Part shown: piece by piece, positions 9,914-19,244 of the stretch
Layout of the letters: each line of letters starts with the position of its first letter
Position numbering within the stretch: the first letter of the stretch is position 1
DNA from: Terriglobia bacterium
Lineage (GTDB): Bacteria > Pseudomonadota > Alphaproteobacteria > Acetobacterales > Acetobacteraceae
DNA length: 47,801 nucleotides
Direction of reading: 5' to 3'
Assembly (NCBI GenBank): GCA_023511585.1
Contig: JAIMBF010000016.1
Location: 1-47,801 of the forward strand
The notes under the pieces: generated by a model
Told to the model about the DNA's origin: nothing
Seen by the model: only the letters and a program-made list of their open reading frames with translations
Databases searched by the model: none
Position numbers and translations under genes: made by a program

Positions 9914-11074
9914 TCAGCTCAACGCCGTTTCCAGGCGCGGTTGCGCAGTTGAGGCTTGCTCATCTCCCTCAAGCCGATGCACGTCTTCCATTTTCCAGTT
10001 CGCGAGCACGGGCTGGCCGATTTCCAACGGATCAACGAAATAGGCGCCATCGGAGACGTTCGCGACAAACTCCTCCAACCCCGGAACATCGACCGTCACT
10101 TTGACGTAAGATCCTTGATATTCGATGGCATGCACCGTACCGCGGACAAAATTCGGTATTGTGCTCGATGTTTCATTTTCAACGGCACGCGAGAGACTGA
10201 CGCGGTCACGGCGGATGGCGAAATAAAGGCGAGAGCCGAGCGCGGGCCGACTCCCATTCGTGCGGATGGCGAAACGCGCGCCTTGGTCGCCTTTGAGCAG
10301 CGTGATGTCATCGGCAACGCTTTCGACGATGCCCCCCAAGACGTTTTGACCACCGATGAACCGTGCCACATAGGGGCTTCGCGGCTGGTCGAAAATCTCA
10401 CGCGGGCCGCTCGCCTGCTCAATTCGGCCTTGATCCATCACCACAAGCATATCCGCGACTGCGATCGCTTCCAGCTGCGTGTGCGTCACGTGGATGAACG
10501 TGATGCCGAACTCGCGCTGGATGCGCCGCAGTTCTCCGCGCATGCGCAGGCGGAGATATTCGTCCAGTGCAGAAAGCGGCTCATCCAGCAAAAGCACGCG
10601 AGGATTGGTAATCAAGGAACGCGCGAGTGCAACGCGCTGTTGCTGGCCTCCCGAAAGCTGTGCTGGCAAGCGTTCGGCAAAGCGCTCCAATCCAACTTTG
10701 CTGAGTATCTCGCGTGCCGCTGCATGCCGCCTATCGCGATCAAGACCGCGCATTTTCAGGGGAAAAGCGACATTGTCCAAAACGCTCAAATGCGGAAAAA
10801 GCGCATAGCTTTGAAACATCATGGCCGTGCCGCGGCGCACAGGCGGCTGACCCACAACGGAACTGCCGCCAATCCGAATATCTCCGGAAGTGGGCGTCTC
10901 GTGCCCTGCGATCATACGCAATATGGTGGTTTTCCCGCAACCACTGGGCCCCAACAGGCAGCAGTAGCTCCCGTGCGGAATAGTCAGGTTGACTCCGGCG
11001 ACGGCGACGGTTTCGCCATAGCGCTTCGTGAGGTTGACAAGCTCGATTTCGCCTGTCTTTCTCTCCGCATTCAT
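9914..11074 (-). CDS. ABC transporter ATPase, polyamine/iron type (PotA-like)
   Basis: A 386-residue import ATPase. The nucleotide-binding domain has Walker A GPSGCGKTT, Q-loop MMFQSYALFP, signature LSGGQQQRV, Walker B VLLLDEPLSALD and switch histidine in FIHVTHTQLEA. A C-terminal TOBE-type region (about residues 250-370) follows, as in PotA and FbpC. It starts directly after the TAA of the upstream permease, so translation is coupled. It completes a four-gene operon: binding protein, two permeases, ATPase. The cargo is unknown; the neighbouring hydantoinase and amidase genes suggest a small nitrogenous compound rather than a polyamine. Confidence 0.92.
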   Translation of the reverse strand: MNAERKTGEIELVNLTKRYGETVAVAGVNLTIPHGSYCCLLGPSGCGKTTILRMIAGHETPTSGDIRIGGSSVVGQPPVRRGTAMMFQSYALFPHLSVLDNVAFPLKMRGLDRDRRHAAAREILSKVGLERFAERLPAQLSGGQQQRVALARSLITNPRVLLLDEPLSALDEYLRLRMRGELRRIQREFGITFIHVTHTQLEAIAVADMLVVMDQGRIEQASGPREIFDQPRSPYVARFIGGQNVLGGIVESVADDITLLKGDQGARFAIRTNGSRPALGSRLYFAIRRDRVSLSRAVENETSSTIPNFVRGTVHAIEYQGSYVKVTVDVPGLEEFVANVSDGAYFVDPLEIGQPVLANWKMEDVHRLEGDEQASTAQPRLETALS

Positions 11075-11935
11075 TTAGTCTTCTCCGATTGTCCGTTCGG
11101 CGGCGCTGATTCGACGCAACCGGCGGCGTTCGATCAGAGCAATTGCGGTTAACGCCGCGGCAATGACGATAAAGGAGACGATCGTCGTCACCGTGCCAAC
11201 GGCGTACAGGGCGGGGGAAGTGACGTTGGTGGTCATCGCCCAAATTTCGAGCGGCAGCGTGTTCGTGCTGCCGGCAGCGAGCAGGGTGCGTGGAAATTCG
11301 TCATAAGAGAGTGTAAACCCGAAAAGTGCCACGCCAATGATTCCTGGCAGTACGATTGGCAGCGTCACTTGTGTCAGCCGCTGCCAATTGCTGGCACCGA
11401 GATCGGTTGCCGCTTCCTCGTATGCGCGGTTGAACCGGCCGAGCACGGCAAACATAATAAGCAGACCGTACGGCAGTGTCCAGGTTAGCTGCGCGCCGAG
11501 CGCCGAAGTGTACCAAGCAGGGGCGATACCAAGCATTTGAAAGCCAATACCGATACCCAGGCTCACAAAGAGCCCGGGCATAATAAGGCTCGCGATCGCC
11601 ATGTAAAACACGAAACTTGCGCCGCGAAAACGCCGGCGAAAGCCGAGCCCCGCCATGACCGACAATAAAACCGTCAGTGCGCCGACAATGCACGCCAGCA
11701 CCAGCGAACGGCGGAACGCGCCGGCAATATCCCCGGTGCGCTCCTGTTCAATAAGTGCTTTGAACCAGTGTAGCGAAAAGCCGTTTATCGGGAATGTCAT
11801 GCCGCCGTTCGGCCCCTGAAATGAAAGCACATAGATAACAATCATCGGGCCATAAAGAAACAGCACGAACAATGCGAAGAATGTCGCCAATGCATAAAAT
11901 GTCCAAGGGCGCGGACCGTGTCGGAGGCTTGCCAT
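11075..11935 (-). CDS. ABC transporter permease (PotC-like)
   Basis: A 286-residue inner-membrane permease with about six hydrophobic segments, the first at roughly residues 13-38. The cytoplasmic EAA loop reads EEAATDLGASNWQRLTQVTLPIVLPGI near residue 180, the typical ATPase-contact motif of PotC/CysW-like permeases. It starts 12 nt after the sister permease stop and abuts the ATPase gene. It forms the channel with the PotB-like subunit. Confidence 0.92.
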   Translation of the reverse strand: MASLRHGPRPWTFYALATFFALFVLFLYGPMIVIYVLSFQGPNGGMTFPINGFSLHWFKALIEQERTGDIAGAFRRSLVLACIVGALTVLLSVMAGLGFRRRFRGASFVFYMAIASLIMPGLFVSLGIGIGFQMLGIAPAWYTSALGAQLTWTLPYGLLIMFAVLGRFNRAYEEAATDLGASNWQRLTQVTLPIVLPGIIGVALFGFTLSYDEFPRTLLAAGSTNTLPLEIWAMTTNVTSPALYAVGTVTTIVSFIVIAAALTAIALIERRRLRRISAAERTIGED

Positions 11936-11947
11936 GTTTCGTGTTCT

Positions 11948-12865
11948 TTAGCCGGTCAATTCTTTACGCACATCAACAAGACGAAGAATTGCAGAGACGA
12001 TAAGCGCCACAATGACCACAAGGATAACGGAACTTGCGGCAGCCGGCGGGTATTGCAGGCTTGCGATCTCGGTGGATAAGGCGGAAACGACGGTCGAACT
12101 CTGCCCTCCGCTCATGACTTTCACAACAAAGAAGTCTCCCATCACCAAGGTGATGACAAAAATCGAGCCGAGCGCAATTCCGGTTTTCGACAGTGGGAGA
12201 ACGATTTCGCGCACAACGCGTAACCGCCCGGCACCTGCGTCCGAAGCGGCCTCCAAGAGGCTCGGATCAATGCGCGCCATAGAGTTGAAAATCGGCACGA
12301 TCATAAAAAGTGTATTAAGGTGCACATAAGCGACGATGACGGCAAAATCCGAGAACAGTAAGAATGATAGGGGCTGGTGAATAAGGCCAACTGCCATCAG
12401 CGCCTGATTAAACACCCCGTGCCGCCCCAGAAACGGAATCCAAGAGATCATCCGAATGATATTCGAGGTCCAGAACGGCACCGTGCAGAGCAAAAACAGC
12501 CCAATCTGCCAAAGCAGACTTCTTACGTGAAAGACGAGAAAATACGCAACCGTAAAGCCGATCACCAGCGTAACGGCCCAGACGATTACCACGTATTTGA
12601 GTGTTGTGAGATACAATCGCAGAGTTAGGCTTGAGGTGAAAAGTTCGATATAATTGTCGAAAATGAACGCCGGGATCATCTGCACGCGTCCATAATCGAA
12701 AAAGCTGACCCCCAGCACGATCAGCATCGGCACGCCGAAGAACAGCAGTAGAATCAATGCCAGCGGCCCGACCTCAAGCCATGATATAATTTGTGGCTGA
12801 AGTTTGGCGAGCCGACGCCAACCAGACATCGCGTCGGGTGCCGCCGTGTCTAAACTTTGATTCAC
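11948..12865 (-). CDS. ABC transporter permease (PotB-like)
   Basis: A 305-residue inner-membrane permease. A soluble N-terminus of about 30 residues precedes the first membrane segment (LALILLLFFGVPMLIVLGV). The EAA-type loop is LEAASDAGAGRLRVVREIVLPLSKTGI near residues 200-225. It lies 7 nt after the binding-protein gene and 12 nt before the PotC-like gene. The order binding protein, PotB-like, PotC-like, PotA-like is usual for alphaproteobacterial polyamine-type importers. Confidence 0.92.
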   Translation of the reverse strand: MNQSLDTAAPDAMSGWRRLAKLQPQIISWLEVGPLALILLLFFGVPMLIVLGVSFFDYGRVQMIPAFIFDNYIELFTSSLTLRLYLTTLKYVVIVWAVTLVIGFTVAYFLVFHVRSLLWQIGLFLLCTVPFWTSNIIRMISWIPFLGRHGVFNQALMAVGLIHQPLSFLLFSDFAVIVAYVHLNTLFMIVPIFNSMARIDPSLLEAASDAGAGRLRVVREIVLPLSKTGIALGSIFVITLVMGDFFVVKVMSGGQSSTVVSALSTEIASLQYPPAAASSVILVVIVALIVSAILRLVDVRKELTG

Positions 12866-12872
12866 GTTATGC

Positions 12873-14180
12873 TCAGGCAGATACGAATTCGTTCCAGCGC
12901 CGCACCATATAGCGATCTTCGTCCATCAATGTGTTCCAGCAGGCCACGTTACCCATGCGCTGCCAGAAGCTGCCGCCATCGCGCACGCGGCCGGCTTTTT
13001 CCATGAGATTGCCATAGGGGTCTTTGATATCGTGTTGCGCCGGTTTGCCTTCGTACCAGTAGCCCCACTCATCATCGGTGAGGAATTTCCTGGCGGTTTC
13101 CGGTACCGAGCTGTAGTAACCCTGTCGCGCGATAAAGGCCCCCTGCCAGCCGGAGTTATACCAATTGATATATTCAAAAGCGGCATCGAGCTTAAGTCCG
13201 CTGAGATGCGCCATCGGCGCGATGCAGCTGGCCCAAGCACGATAACCCTCCTTCAGGGGTACGTAGTAGCAGCTCATCCCGCGCGATTTCACTGCCGTCA
13301 CCGCGGGCGACCACATGGACTGAATGACTACTTCGCCCGAGGCCATCAGGTTCACGGATTCATCAAACGTGCTCCAAAAGGCGCGGAACTGCCCCGCCTT
13401 CTTCGCCGCAGTGAGGATGGCGATGGTTTTGTCAATTTCCTCCCGGGTCATATTTCCTTTATCGCCGTATTTGAGGTCACCACGCGATTCGATCGCCATA
13501 GCGGCATCCATAATGCCGATCGAGGGGACATCGACAATGGCCGTCCGCCCCTTGAACTCGGGGTTGAGCAGTTCATACCAATGCTCAATCGGGCGGTGAA
13601 TGAGATCGGGACGGATGCCGAGCGTATCGGCATTAAACACGGTGGGCACGCCGCTCAAAAGATCCGTCGGGTGTTTCGCGAAAGTCTTGGCGTCACGCGA
13701 TTCCAGATACTGCACTTTGTAGGGAAGGGTACCCTGCCGGGAGACTTTGCGGCCGTCGGGGTACTCGCCTTTGGTAAAGATCGGAACCGTTTTATCCCAC
13801 CATTTGTATTTGCTGAGCGGGATTGGTTGAATGATGTTGCGGCCGATCAAGTAGTTCTGAAAATAATACTCGATATCGGCGATATCGATAGTCCGAGGCT
13901 CATTAATCAAGCGGTTGAGCAATGATACCTCGTCGGCGGTTTGCATCTCCACCTGAAAACCCAGGTCCTTGGTCGCCTGCTTGGCAATGTCAATGATTGC
14001 CGAATACGAGCCGCCCACCTGAATAAGTTTGATATTCTTGAGGTTCTGCGCCCAGATCGTCGGAAACCCCTGCACAACGCCGGAACCGAGTGCGAGCCCG
14101 GTGCCTGCGGCGGCGGCCTTCATCACGTTGCGCCGCGTTGTTCCCTTGCTATTTGTTTCGGTTTTTGCGTTCATTGTCAT
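12873..14180 (-). CDS. ABC transporter substrate-binding protein (PotD-like, Tat-exported)
   Basis: A 435-residue periplasmic binding protein of the extracellular solute-binding family 1/PotD type. The N-terminus has a twin-arginine signal (TTRRNVMKAAAAGTGLALG, arginines at 16-17) and a likely cleavage site after IWAQ. Export of a folded protein is therefore expected. The rest reads like the PotD family: IDIADIEYYFQNY, then a C-terminal FEYINWYNSGWQG segment near residue 340. It is first in the operon, divergent from the dihydropyrimidinase gene. Substrate is not decidable from sequence. Confidence 0.9.
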   Translation of the reverse strand: MTMNAKTETNSKGTTRRNVMKAAAAGTGLALGSGVVQGFPTIWAQNLKNIKLIQVGGSYSAIIDIAKQATKDLGFQVEMQTADEVSLLNRLINEPRTIDIADIEYYFQNYLIGRNIIQPIPLSKYKWWDKTVPIFTKGEYPDGRKVSRQGTLPYKVQYLESRDAKTFAKHPTDLLSGVPTVFNADTLGIRPDLIHRPIEHWYELLNPEFKGRTAIVDVPSIGIMDAAMAIESRGDLKYGDKGNMTREEIDKTIAILTAAKKAGQFRAFWSTFDESVNLMASGEVVIQSMWSPAVTAVKSRGMSCYYVPLKEGYRAWASCIAPMAHLSGLKLDAAFEYINWYNSGWQGAFIARQGYYSSVPETARKFLTDDEWGYWYEGKPAQHDIKDPYGNLMEKAGRVRDGGSFWQRMGNVACWNTLMDEDRYMVRRWNEFVSA

Positions 14181-14499
14181 TCCATTTCCCTAAACCAGTT
14201 TTTGCGCCTGCCGGCATAAGCTTGATAATTTCCGCCAAGTAAAGAAAGAAAAAACTCCGACGGCAAAGAACCAAGAGCCCTGCAAGCTCATCACGTGCTT
14301 TGCAAATGAGTACGGCAAATTTTTCGGCAAGTCAAGAAGTTGCCTACGCAAACCAAGGGGAAAACTGCAGGCGCAAACTGGTTCTTCTGGAGTGCAACCA
14401 TTAGACAGGAGTGAAGAAAAACTATGGACGGAACCTCGCAGAGAAGACAAAAATAGCGCTTGTGTTTTTGCGGACCGAACAAGGGGGGGATCAGCGGAT
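14181..14499. promoter_or_regulatory. Divergent intergenic region between the Pot-like operon and hydantoinase
   Basis: This 319-base A/T-richer stretch separates two divergent starts and should hold both promoters. For the minus-strand operon, TTGACT (14335-14330) and TACTCA (14312-14307) are 17 bases apart, a weak sigma-70 match. I saw no riboswitch and no operator that I could defend. Confidence 0.4.
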
Positions 14500-15909
14500 A
14501 TGCCAACAACCCTGATCAAAAACGGGCGTATTGTAACGGCCGTCGATGACTACCGGGCCGATATCCTGATCAAAGATGGTCGCATCCATACGATTGGGCG
14601 CGATCTCAGCGTCGGAGCGGAGGTGGCGGTCCATGATGCCGCCGGGCTTTTGGTGCTACCGGGCGGGGTGGACGTCCACACGCACCTTGATTGGGAATTC
14701 GGCCCCTCGAGAACCGTGGATACCTTCGCAACCGGCACAAAGGCCGCGGCATTCGGCGGCACCACAACCATCGTGGACTTTTGCAACCAGAGCAAGGGCG
14801 AAAGCCCGCTCAAAGGCCTTGAGGATTGGCATCGCCGCCGGGCGTCTGCTGCGGTCGATGTCGGCGCGCATATGATTTTGTTGGACGTCAATGCGCAAAC
14901 CCTGGCCGACATGAAAATCCTCATCGAACGGGAAGGCGTGAGCAGTTTCAAATTGTTCATGGCGTATCCGGGCGTTTTGATGGTCGATGACGGAGCGCTC
15001 TTTCAAGCAATGCGCGTCGCTGGGGCAAACGGCGCCATGATCTGCGTGCATGCCGAAAACGGCGCGGTGATCCAGGTCTTGGTGCAGGAAGCGGTGGCGG
15101 CAGGCCATACCTCGCCGAAATACCATATGCTTACCCGGCCGTCCCTGATGGAGGGCGAGGCAACGCATCGCGCGATTCGGCTTGCGGAGCTTGCGGATAC
15201 ACCGCTCTATATCGTGCATCTCTCTGCAGCCGAGGCGTTGGCGGCGGTGACCGAGGCGCGCGATCGGGGCATTCACGTGCACGCCGAGACCTGCCCGCAT
15301 TACCTCTTTTTGACGGACAAAGAGTACGACCGCCCCGAATTTGAAGGAGCGAAGTTCGTCATGACCCCACCGCTTCGCGATGCGCATCATCAGCATGCGC
15401 TTTGGCGCGGGCTGAAAACCAACGATTTGCAGGTGATCTCGACGGATCACTGCCCGTTCTGCTTCAACGAACAGCCTTACGGGCTCAAATACTCAAAGCA
15501 GCTTGGACGTGAAGATTTCAGCAAAATCCCGAACGGGGCGCCGGGAATCGAAACGCGTCTGCCGCTCGTCTATGACGGCGGCGTTGCCAAGGGGCGTCTC
15601 TCGCTCAACCGCTTTGTGGACATTACGGCGACAACACCGGCCAAACTCTTCGGTCTTTTTCCACGCAAGGGCACGATTGCAGTGGGATCGGATGCGGATC
15701 TCGTGCTGTTCGACCCGAACGAACGTTGGACAATCCGCGCGGCCGAGCATCACAGTCGCGTGGATTACAGCCTGTTCGAAGGGCGCGAGGTGACCGGGCG
15801 CGTGAAGAAAGTCTTTCTGCGCGGAGACTTGATCGTGGATGGGGATCGGTGGCTTGGCCGCGATGGCCAGGGGGAGTTTCTGCACCGACCGAGCTCCGGC
15901 CGGCTTTAA
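14500..15909 (+). CDS. hydA: Dihydropyrimidinase / D-hydantoinase
   Basis: A 469-residue amidohydrolase-superfamily enzyme that opens dihydropyrimidine or hydantoin rings to N-carbamoyl amino acids. Metal ligands fit: H60 and H62 in DVHTHLDWEF, Lys151 in FKLFMAYPG (the carboxylated lysine), later histidines in VHAENG and VHLSAAEAL, and Asp in STDHCPF. A longer frame reaches 14392, but the ATG at 14500 gives the family start MPTTLIKNGRIV and follows AAGGGGGGGA. It is divergent from the Pot-like importer and convergent with the cobW/imidase operon. No carbamoylase is seen in the window. Confidence 0.93.
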   Translation: MPTTLIKNGRIVTAVDDYRADILIKDGRIHTIGRDLSVGAEVAVHDAAGLLVLPGGVDVHTHLDWEFGPSRTVDTFATGTKAAAFGGTTTIVDFCNQSKGESPLKGLEDWHRRRASAAVDVGAHMILLDVNAQTLADMKILIEREGVSSFKLFMAYPGVLMVDDGALFQAMRVAGANGAMICVHAENGAVIQVLVQEAVAAGHTSPKYHMLTRPSLMEGEATHRAIRLAELADTPLYIVHLSAAEALAAVTEARDRGIHVHAETCPHYLFLTDKEYDRPEFEGAKFVMTPPLRDAHHQHALWRGLKTNDLQVISTDHCPFCFNEQPYGLKYSKQLGREDFSKIPNGAPGIETRLPLVYDGGVAKGRLSLNRFVDITATTPAKLFGLFPRKGTIAVGSDADLVLFDPNERWTIRAAEHHSRVDYSLFEGREVTGRVKKVFLRGDLIVDGDRWLGRDGQGEFLHRPSSGRL

Positions 15910-15918
15910 GTTTCGTCT

Positions 15919-15950
15919 CCGGTAGCTTAGGCGTTGTCTTAGGCTACCGG
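15919..15950. terminator. Bidirectional hairpin between convergent hydA and cobW
   Basis: CCGGTAGC (15919-15926) and GCTACCGG (15943-15950) are perfect inverted arms around a 16-base loop. It starts nine bases after the hydA stop and overlaps the last codons of the cobW gene, so it can serve both strands. Confidence 0.65.
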
Positions 15951-17006
15951 CTCCGCCCGGCGGGCGCGAACGCCGAGAAAGGTTGCCAGCGAACGCTCGA
16001 TCTCGCGACGGTTCAGCCCTTGCACGATGAAGACCAGGCGCGATCGCCGATCCGCATCGGGCCAGGACCTCAGATGCACGGGCGGATGCACCAAATGCTG
16101 CACGCCATGCACCGCAACCGGAGTTTCCTGACCCGCGATCTGCAAAATGCCCTTCACACGCAGGATTTTCTCACCGTGCCGATTGAGCACCATCGTCAGC
16201 CAGACGCCGAAAGAAATCCAGTCCAGCTGTGTATCGAAGGTGAGGGCAAAGGCTTCAATATCCTTCCCGTGCCGGTTGGGATCGGAGGCCCCATGAGCAC
16301 TGTGGCAATGGTCTTCCTCCGCTTCCCGTAGCTCCGCGGCAAACCAGATTTGCGCGGCTTTGCTTTTGCCGGCAAGATCGTAGGCATCTCCGGCCAAGAG
16401 CAGTTCGGCATTGAGAGCATCCTCAGCCGCGCGTAGCAGCAGGGCGGTCGGGTTGATGGCACGAATACGCTCCGCCAGACGAGCCGCTTCCGCAGGATCG
16501 GCGATATCGGTTTTGGTCAGCACCACCCGATCCGCCGCCGCCAATTGCTTCACGCTTTCGCTGTAGCGCTCAAGGTGCCGGGCGCCGTTGACGGCATCGA
16601 TCGTGGTGATCACGTTGCTCATGCGGAAGTGATGCTTGATCACCGGCTCCGCATGGATGGTTGTCAAGACCGGGAACGGATCTGCAAGCCCCGTGCTTTC
16701 GATGGCGAGCCTGCGGAAGGGGGGCACGGCGCCACGTTCCCGTCTTGAATGCAAATCCCTGATCGCTTCGGCAAGTTCGCCGCGGATGGTGCAGCAAAGA
16801 CAGCCCGATTGCAGCAAGACCGTGTGTTCGTCGATTCGTTCCAGGAGATGATGATCCAGGCCCACTTCGCCAAATTCGTTGATCAGCACCGCAGTATCGG
16901 CAAGGTGGGGATCAACGAGCAGGCGGTTGAGCAGGGTTGTCTTTCCGGACCCGAGAAAACCCGTAATCAGGTTTACCGGTGTGAATTGTGGGATTTGCTG
17001 GCTCAT
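15939..17006 (-). CDS. CobW / COG0523 family GTPase, probable metal chaperone
   Basis: A 355-residue G3E-family GTPase. The P-loop GFLGSGKTT is at 16-24, the metal-site CxCC motif (C69-L-C71-C72) follows, and ESTGLADP and TKTD guanine-recognition segments are present. A histidine-rich stretch (EEDHCHSAHG..NRHG, about 230-250) precedes the CobW C-terminal domain (ending ERSLATFLGVRA). Family members deliver zinc or another metal to client enzymes using GTP. Its start overlaps the stop of the small CxxC protein by ATGA. The neighbouring imidase-like and hydantoinase enzymes need metal and are natural client candidates. Confidence 0.9.
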   Translation of the reverse strand: MSQQIPQFTPVNLITGFLGSGKTTLLNRLLVDPHLADTAVLINEFGEVGLDHHLLERIDEHTVLLQSGCLCCTIRGELAEAIRDLHSRRERGAVPPFRRLAIESTGLADPFPVLTTIHAEPVIKHHFRMSNVITTIDAVNGARHLERYSESVKQLAAADRVVLTKTDIADPAEAARLAERIRAINPTALLLRAAEDALNAELLLAGDAYDLAGKSKAAQIWFAAELREAEEDHCHSAHGASDPNRHGKDIEAFALTFDTQLDWISFGVWLTMVLNRHGEKILRVKGILQIAGQETPVAVHGVQHLVHPPVHLRSWPDADRRSRLVFIVQGLNRREIERSLATFLGVRARRAEPVA

Positions 17007-17329
17007 GCCCCGCTTTCAAGCCAATTCAAAAGCGCGGGATCCAGCGGGTCACAAAGCCGGCCGGTCAGCTGTTCCGCCACTGACCAGAGGTGGGAGAGAT
17101 TATCCACAAGCTCGCTTTTTCCCGTCGCCGTGGAGAGAATGTAGGTCGTGCCCTGCCAATCCGCCAAGTGCAGACGATAAAACGAGAGGATGCGGTTTGC
17201 CGCCTGCACCCGCCGCATCCGCTCGCCGCGTCGTGCTGCAGCACTGGTGGCGGGCGAACCGAGACCAGGACGAGAGGCCGCCTCTGTCCAATGGTCCGAT
17301 CCGCCCAAGACGCCACACAATGCGCACAT
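17003..17329 (-). CDS. Small conserved-looking protein with N-terminal CxxC, next to CobW
   Basis: A 108-residue protein I do not recognise. It begins MCALCGVLGGSDHW, with a C2-x-x-C5 pair and a nearby histidine that could bind metal. The middle (about 35-60) is basic and then reads ILSFYRLHLADWQG; the C-terminus reads LSHLWSVAEQLTGRLCDPLDPALLNWL. The frame overlaps cobW by ATGA and starts 15 nt after the imidase-like gene, so it is translated within this operon. A link to metal delivery by CobW is an inference from position and the cysteines. Confidence 0.8.
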   Translation of the reverse strand: MCALCGVLGGSDHWTEAASRPGLGSPATSAAARRGERMRRVQAANRILSFYRLHLADWQGTTYILSTATGKSELVDNLSHLWSVAEQLTGRLCDPLDPALLNWLESGA

Positions 17330-17344
17330 CGGAAAACGCCGTGC

Positions 17345-18229
17345 TTAGCTCTTTTTGCGAGGGAAACGCCGCGCGAAATCGTCCGCCATTTCGTTCATGG
17401 TCACAAACTTCACACCGGGATGACGGATCATGTGATGATAAAGACGCTCCAGCATCATCAGCACGTGCGGACGGCCCGAGACATCGGGGTGGATGGTCAT
17501 CGGGAAGACGGCATAGTCATATTCGCGATAGACCCAGTCGAATTGATCGCGCCACATTGCCTCGATGTCGTAGGGGCTCACGAAACCGTGGCTGTTGGGC
17601 GCTTTCTTGATAAACATCATCGGCGGCAAATCATCCAGATGCCAGCTTGCCGGAATTTCGATCAAATCGGTTTCCGTGCCGCGCTTCAACGGTACCATCC
17701 ATTCGCTTGGCTTCTTGGAATAGTCGATTTTGGTCCAACTATCGCCCACGCGGACGTAATAGGGCTGAAAGTCGTGGTGCATCAGCGAGTGGTCGTATTT
17801 GATGCCTTTTTTCAGCAGCAACTCGTTGGTTACCCGCGAGAATTCCCACCAAGGCGCCACATAGCCGGTCGGCCGCCGCCCGGCAAGCTTGGTGACAAGC
17901 TCGATGCACTTGTCCAGAACTTCCTCTTCCTGTTCCGGGGTCATCGCGATCGGGTTCTCGTGGCTGTAGCCGTGAATGCCGATCTCATGCCCCGCAGCGG
18001 CCACGGCAGCCATTTGCTCGGGAAAGGTCTCGATCGAGTGGCCGGGGATAAACCAGGTTGTCTTGATCCCGAACCGTTCGAAGAGTTTCAGAAGCCGCAG
18101 CGAGCCGACTTCGCCCGCAAACATGCCGCGCGAGATGTCGTCGGGGCTGTCTTCTCCGCCGTATGAGCCGAGCCAGCCTGCGACCGCATCCACATCGACG
18201 CCGAATCCGCAGAGAATTTCCTTAGGCAT
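17345..18229 (-). CDS. Polysaccharide-deacetylase-fold hydrolase, imidase/allantoinase-like
   Basis: A 294-residue NodB-fold protein. It keeps the metal triad: Asp14 in [10 protein letters not shown] and His86/His90 in [10 protein letters not shown]. No signal peptide is present, so it acts in the cytoplasm, unlike most sugar deacetylases. Length and the [18 protein letters not shown] start resemble, as I recall, the 293-residue cyclic imide hydrolase of Pseudomonas putida YZ-26 and, more distantly, PuuE allantoinase. A C-N ring-opening activity on a cyclic imide or ureide is therefore more likely than sugar deacetylation. It sits between asparaginase-like and CobW genes in one operon; hydantoinase lies next door. 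Confidence 0.85.
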   Translation of the reverse strand: MPKEILCGFGVDVDAVAGWLGSYGGEDSPDDISRGMFAGEVGSLRLLKLFERFGIKTTWFIPGHSIETFPEQMAAVAAAGHEIGIHGYSHENPIAMTPEQEEEVLDKCIELVTKLAGRRPTGYVAPWWEFSRVTNELLLKKGIKYDHSLMHHDFQPYYVRVGDSWTKIDYSKKPSEWMVPLKRGTETDLIEIPASWHLDDLPPMMFIKKAPNSHGFVSPYDIEAMWRDQFDWVYREYDYAVFPMTIHPDVSGRPHVLMMLERLYHHMIRHPGVKFVTMNEMADDFARRFPRKKS

Positions 18230-18264
18230 TGTTCACTCCTGTCTTCTGACCCAATCCTTATTAT

Positions 18265-19242
18265 TTACCCGCCAAGTTTGGCTATGTGCTCGGCGATCAT
18301 AGCGTGTGAAGCTCCGGCGCCGAGCAGCACCGAGAGCAGCACCCGGGCTTTCACTCCGGTGAGATCGCCGGCGAAGATCGCGCCGGCCGCTGCGAGATCC
18401 TTGCCGCCGCCATTCCCGTAAATCGGCTCCACGCGCCCCTGCGGGCAGCGTGTGGTGATGACCACCGGCAGTCCCGCGGCAATAGCCTCCCGTACGCCTT
18501 GAAGAACCGAGAGCGTTGCGTTGCCGCGGCCGAACGCCTCGAGCACAAGGCCCTTGGCTCCGCTTTGTATTGCCGTGCGAAGGAAACGTGCATCCGACCC
18601 CACGACCAATTTGATGAGATCCACAAAGGGCTCGATGCGCTGGGTTCGGATGGTGCTGCGCCGCACGGGGCGGCGGTGCAGCACAATGCGTTCGCCGTCG
18701 ATCTCGCCCAGCATCCCGTGGCCCATCGAACTAAAGGCGCCGACGCGGTAAGCGTGTGTCTTGGTTGCGTCGCGCGCGGCGTGAAATTCTTGGTCGAAGA
18801 GGATGACGGTGCCGAGCCCCTCGAGCCCCGAAGCCGCAAGCCGAATGGCATCGCCGAGATTGCGCGGCCCGTCGGTGTCCGGCTCTTCCGCATAGCGCTG
18901 CGCCCCCGTGAACACCACCGGCTTTTCCGAAGGCACCACAAGGTCGGCCAGAAACGCGCTTTCTTCCATAGTGTCGGTACCATGCGTCACCACGGCGCCG
19001 GCCACCTCCGGCCTTGCCAGATGCTCTGCGATCCGCTGGGCGAGACGAAAGGCGATGTCCAGGTCGAAGTTGAAACTGCCGAGGTTACAGAACTCATCCA
19101 CTTCAATGGAGAGCTCCGACGGCCGCTCGTGCAAGGTTTGCAAGAGTTCGTTCCCGCTGGCGCTGGCGCTGACCCATCCGTGGGTGGGATCAAAGCGTGA
19201 AGCAATCGTTCCACCGGTGGTGATGAGAACAACGCGCTTCAT
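18265..19242 (-). CDS. Asparaginase-family amidohydrolase
   Basis: A 325-residue enzyme of the bacterial L-asparaginase family. The two signature blocks are present: ITTGGTIAS with nucleophile Thr12, and VVTHGTDTMEES with Thr89-Asp90. The following KPVVFTGAQR..DGPRNLGDAI matches the family core. It lacks a signal peptide, so it is cytoplasmic. It hydrolyses a side-chain amide to acid plus ammonia. In this operon it may act on half-amides such as those released by an imidase, because succinamate is asparagine without its amino group. Gene starts 2 nt after the regulator stop and is 35 nt before the imidase-like gene. Confidence 0.9.
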   Translation of the reverse strand: MKRVVLITTGGTIASRFDPTHGWVSASASGNELLQTLHERPSELSIEVDEFCNLGSFNFDLDIAFRLAQRIAEHLARPEVAGAVVTHGTDTMEESAFLADLVVPSEKPVVFTGAQRYAEEPDTDGPRNLGDAIRLAASGLEGLGTVILFDQEFHAARDATKTHAYRVGAFSSMGHGMLGEIDGERIVLHRRPVRRSTIRTQRIEPFVDLIKLVVGSDARFLRTAIQSGAKGLVLEAFGRGNATLSVLQGVREAIAAGLPVVITTRCPQGRVEPIYGNGGGKDLAAAGAIFAGDLTGVKARVLLSVLLGAGASHAMIAEHIAKLGG

Positions 19243-19244
19243 CT

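Noticed and set aside
14424-14456. Ten-codon leader peptide before hydA (ATG after AGGAG)
   Set aside because: Spacing to the ribosome site is long and there is no attenuator-like structure or codon bias to support it.
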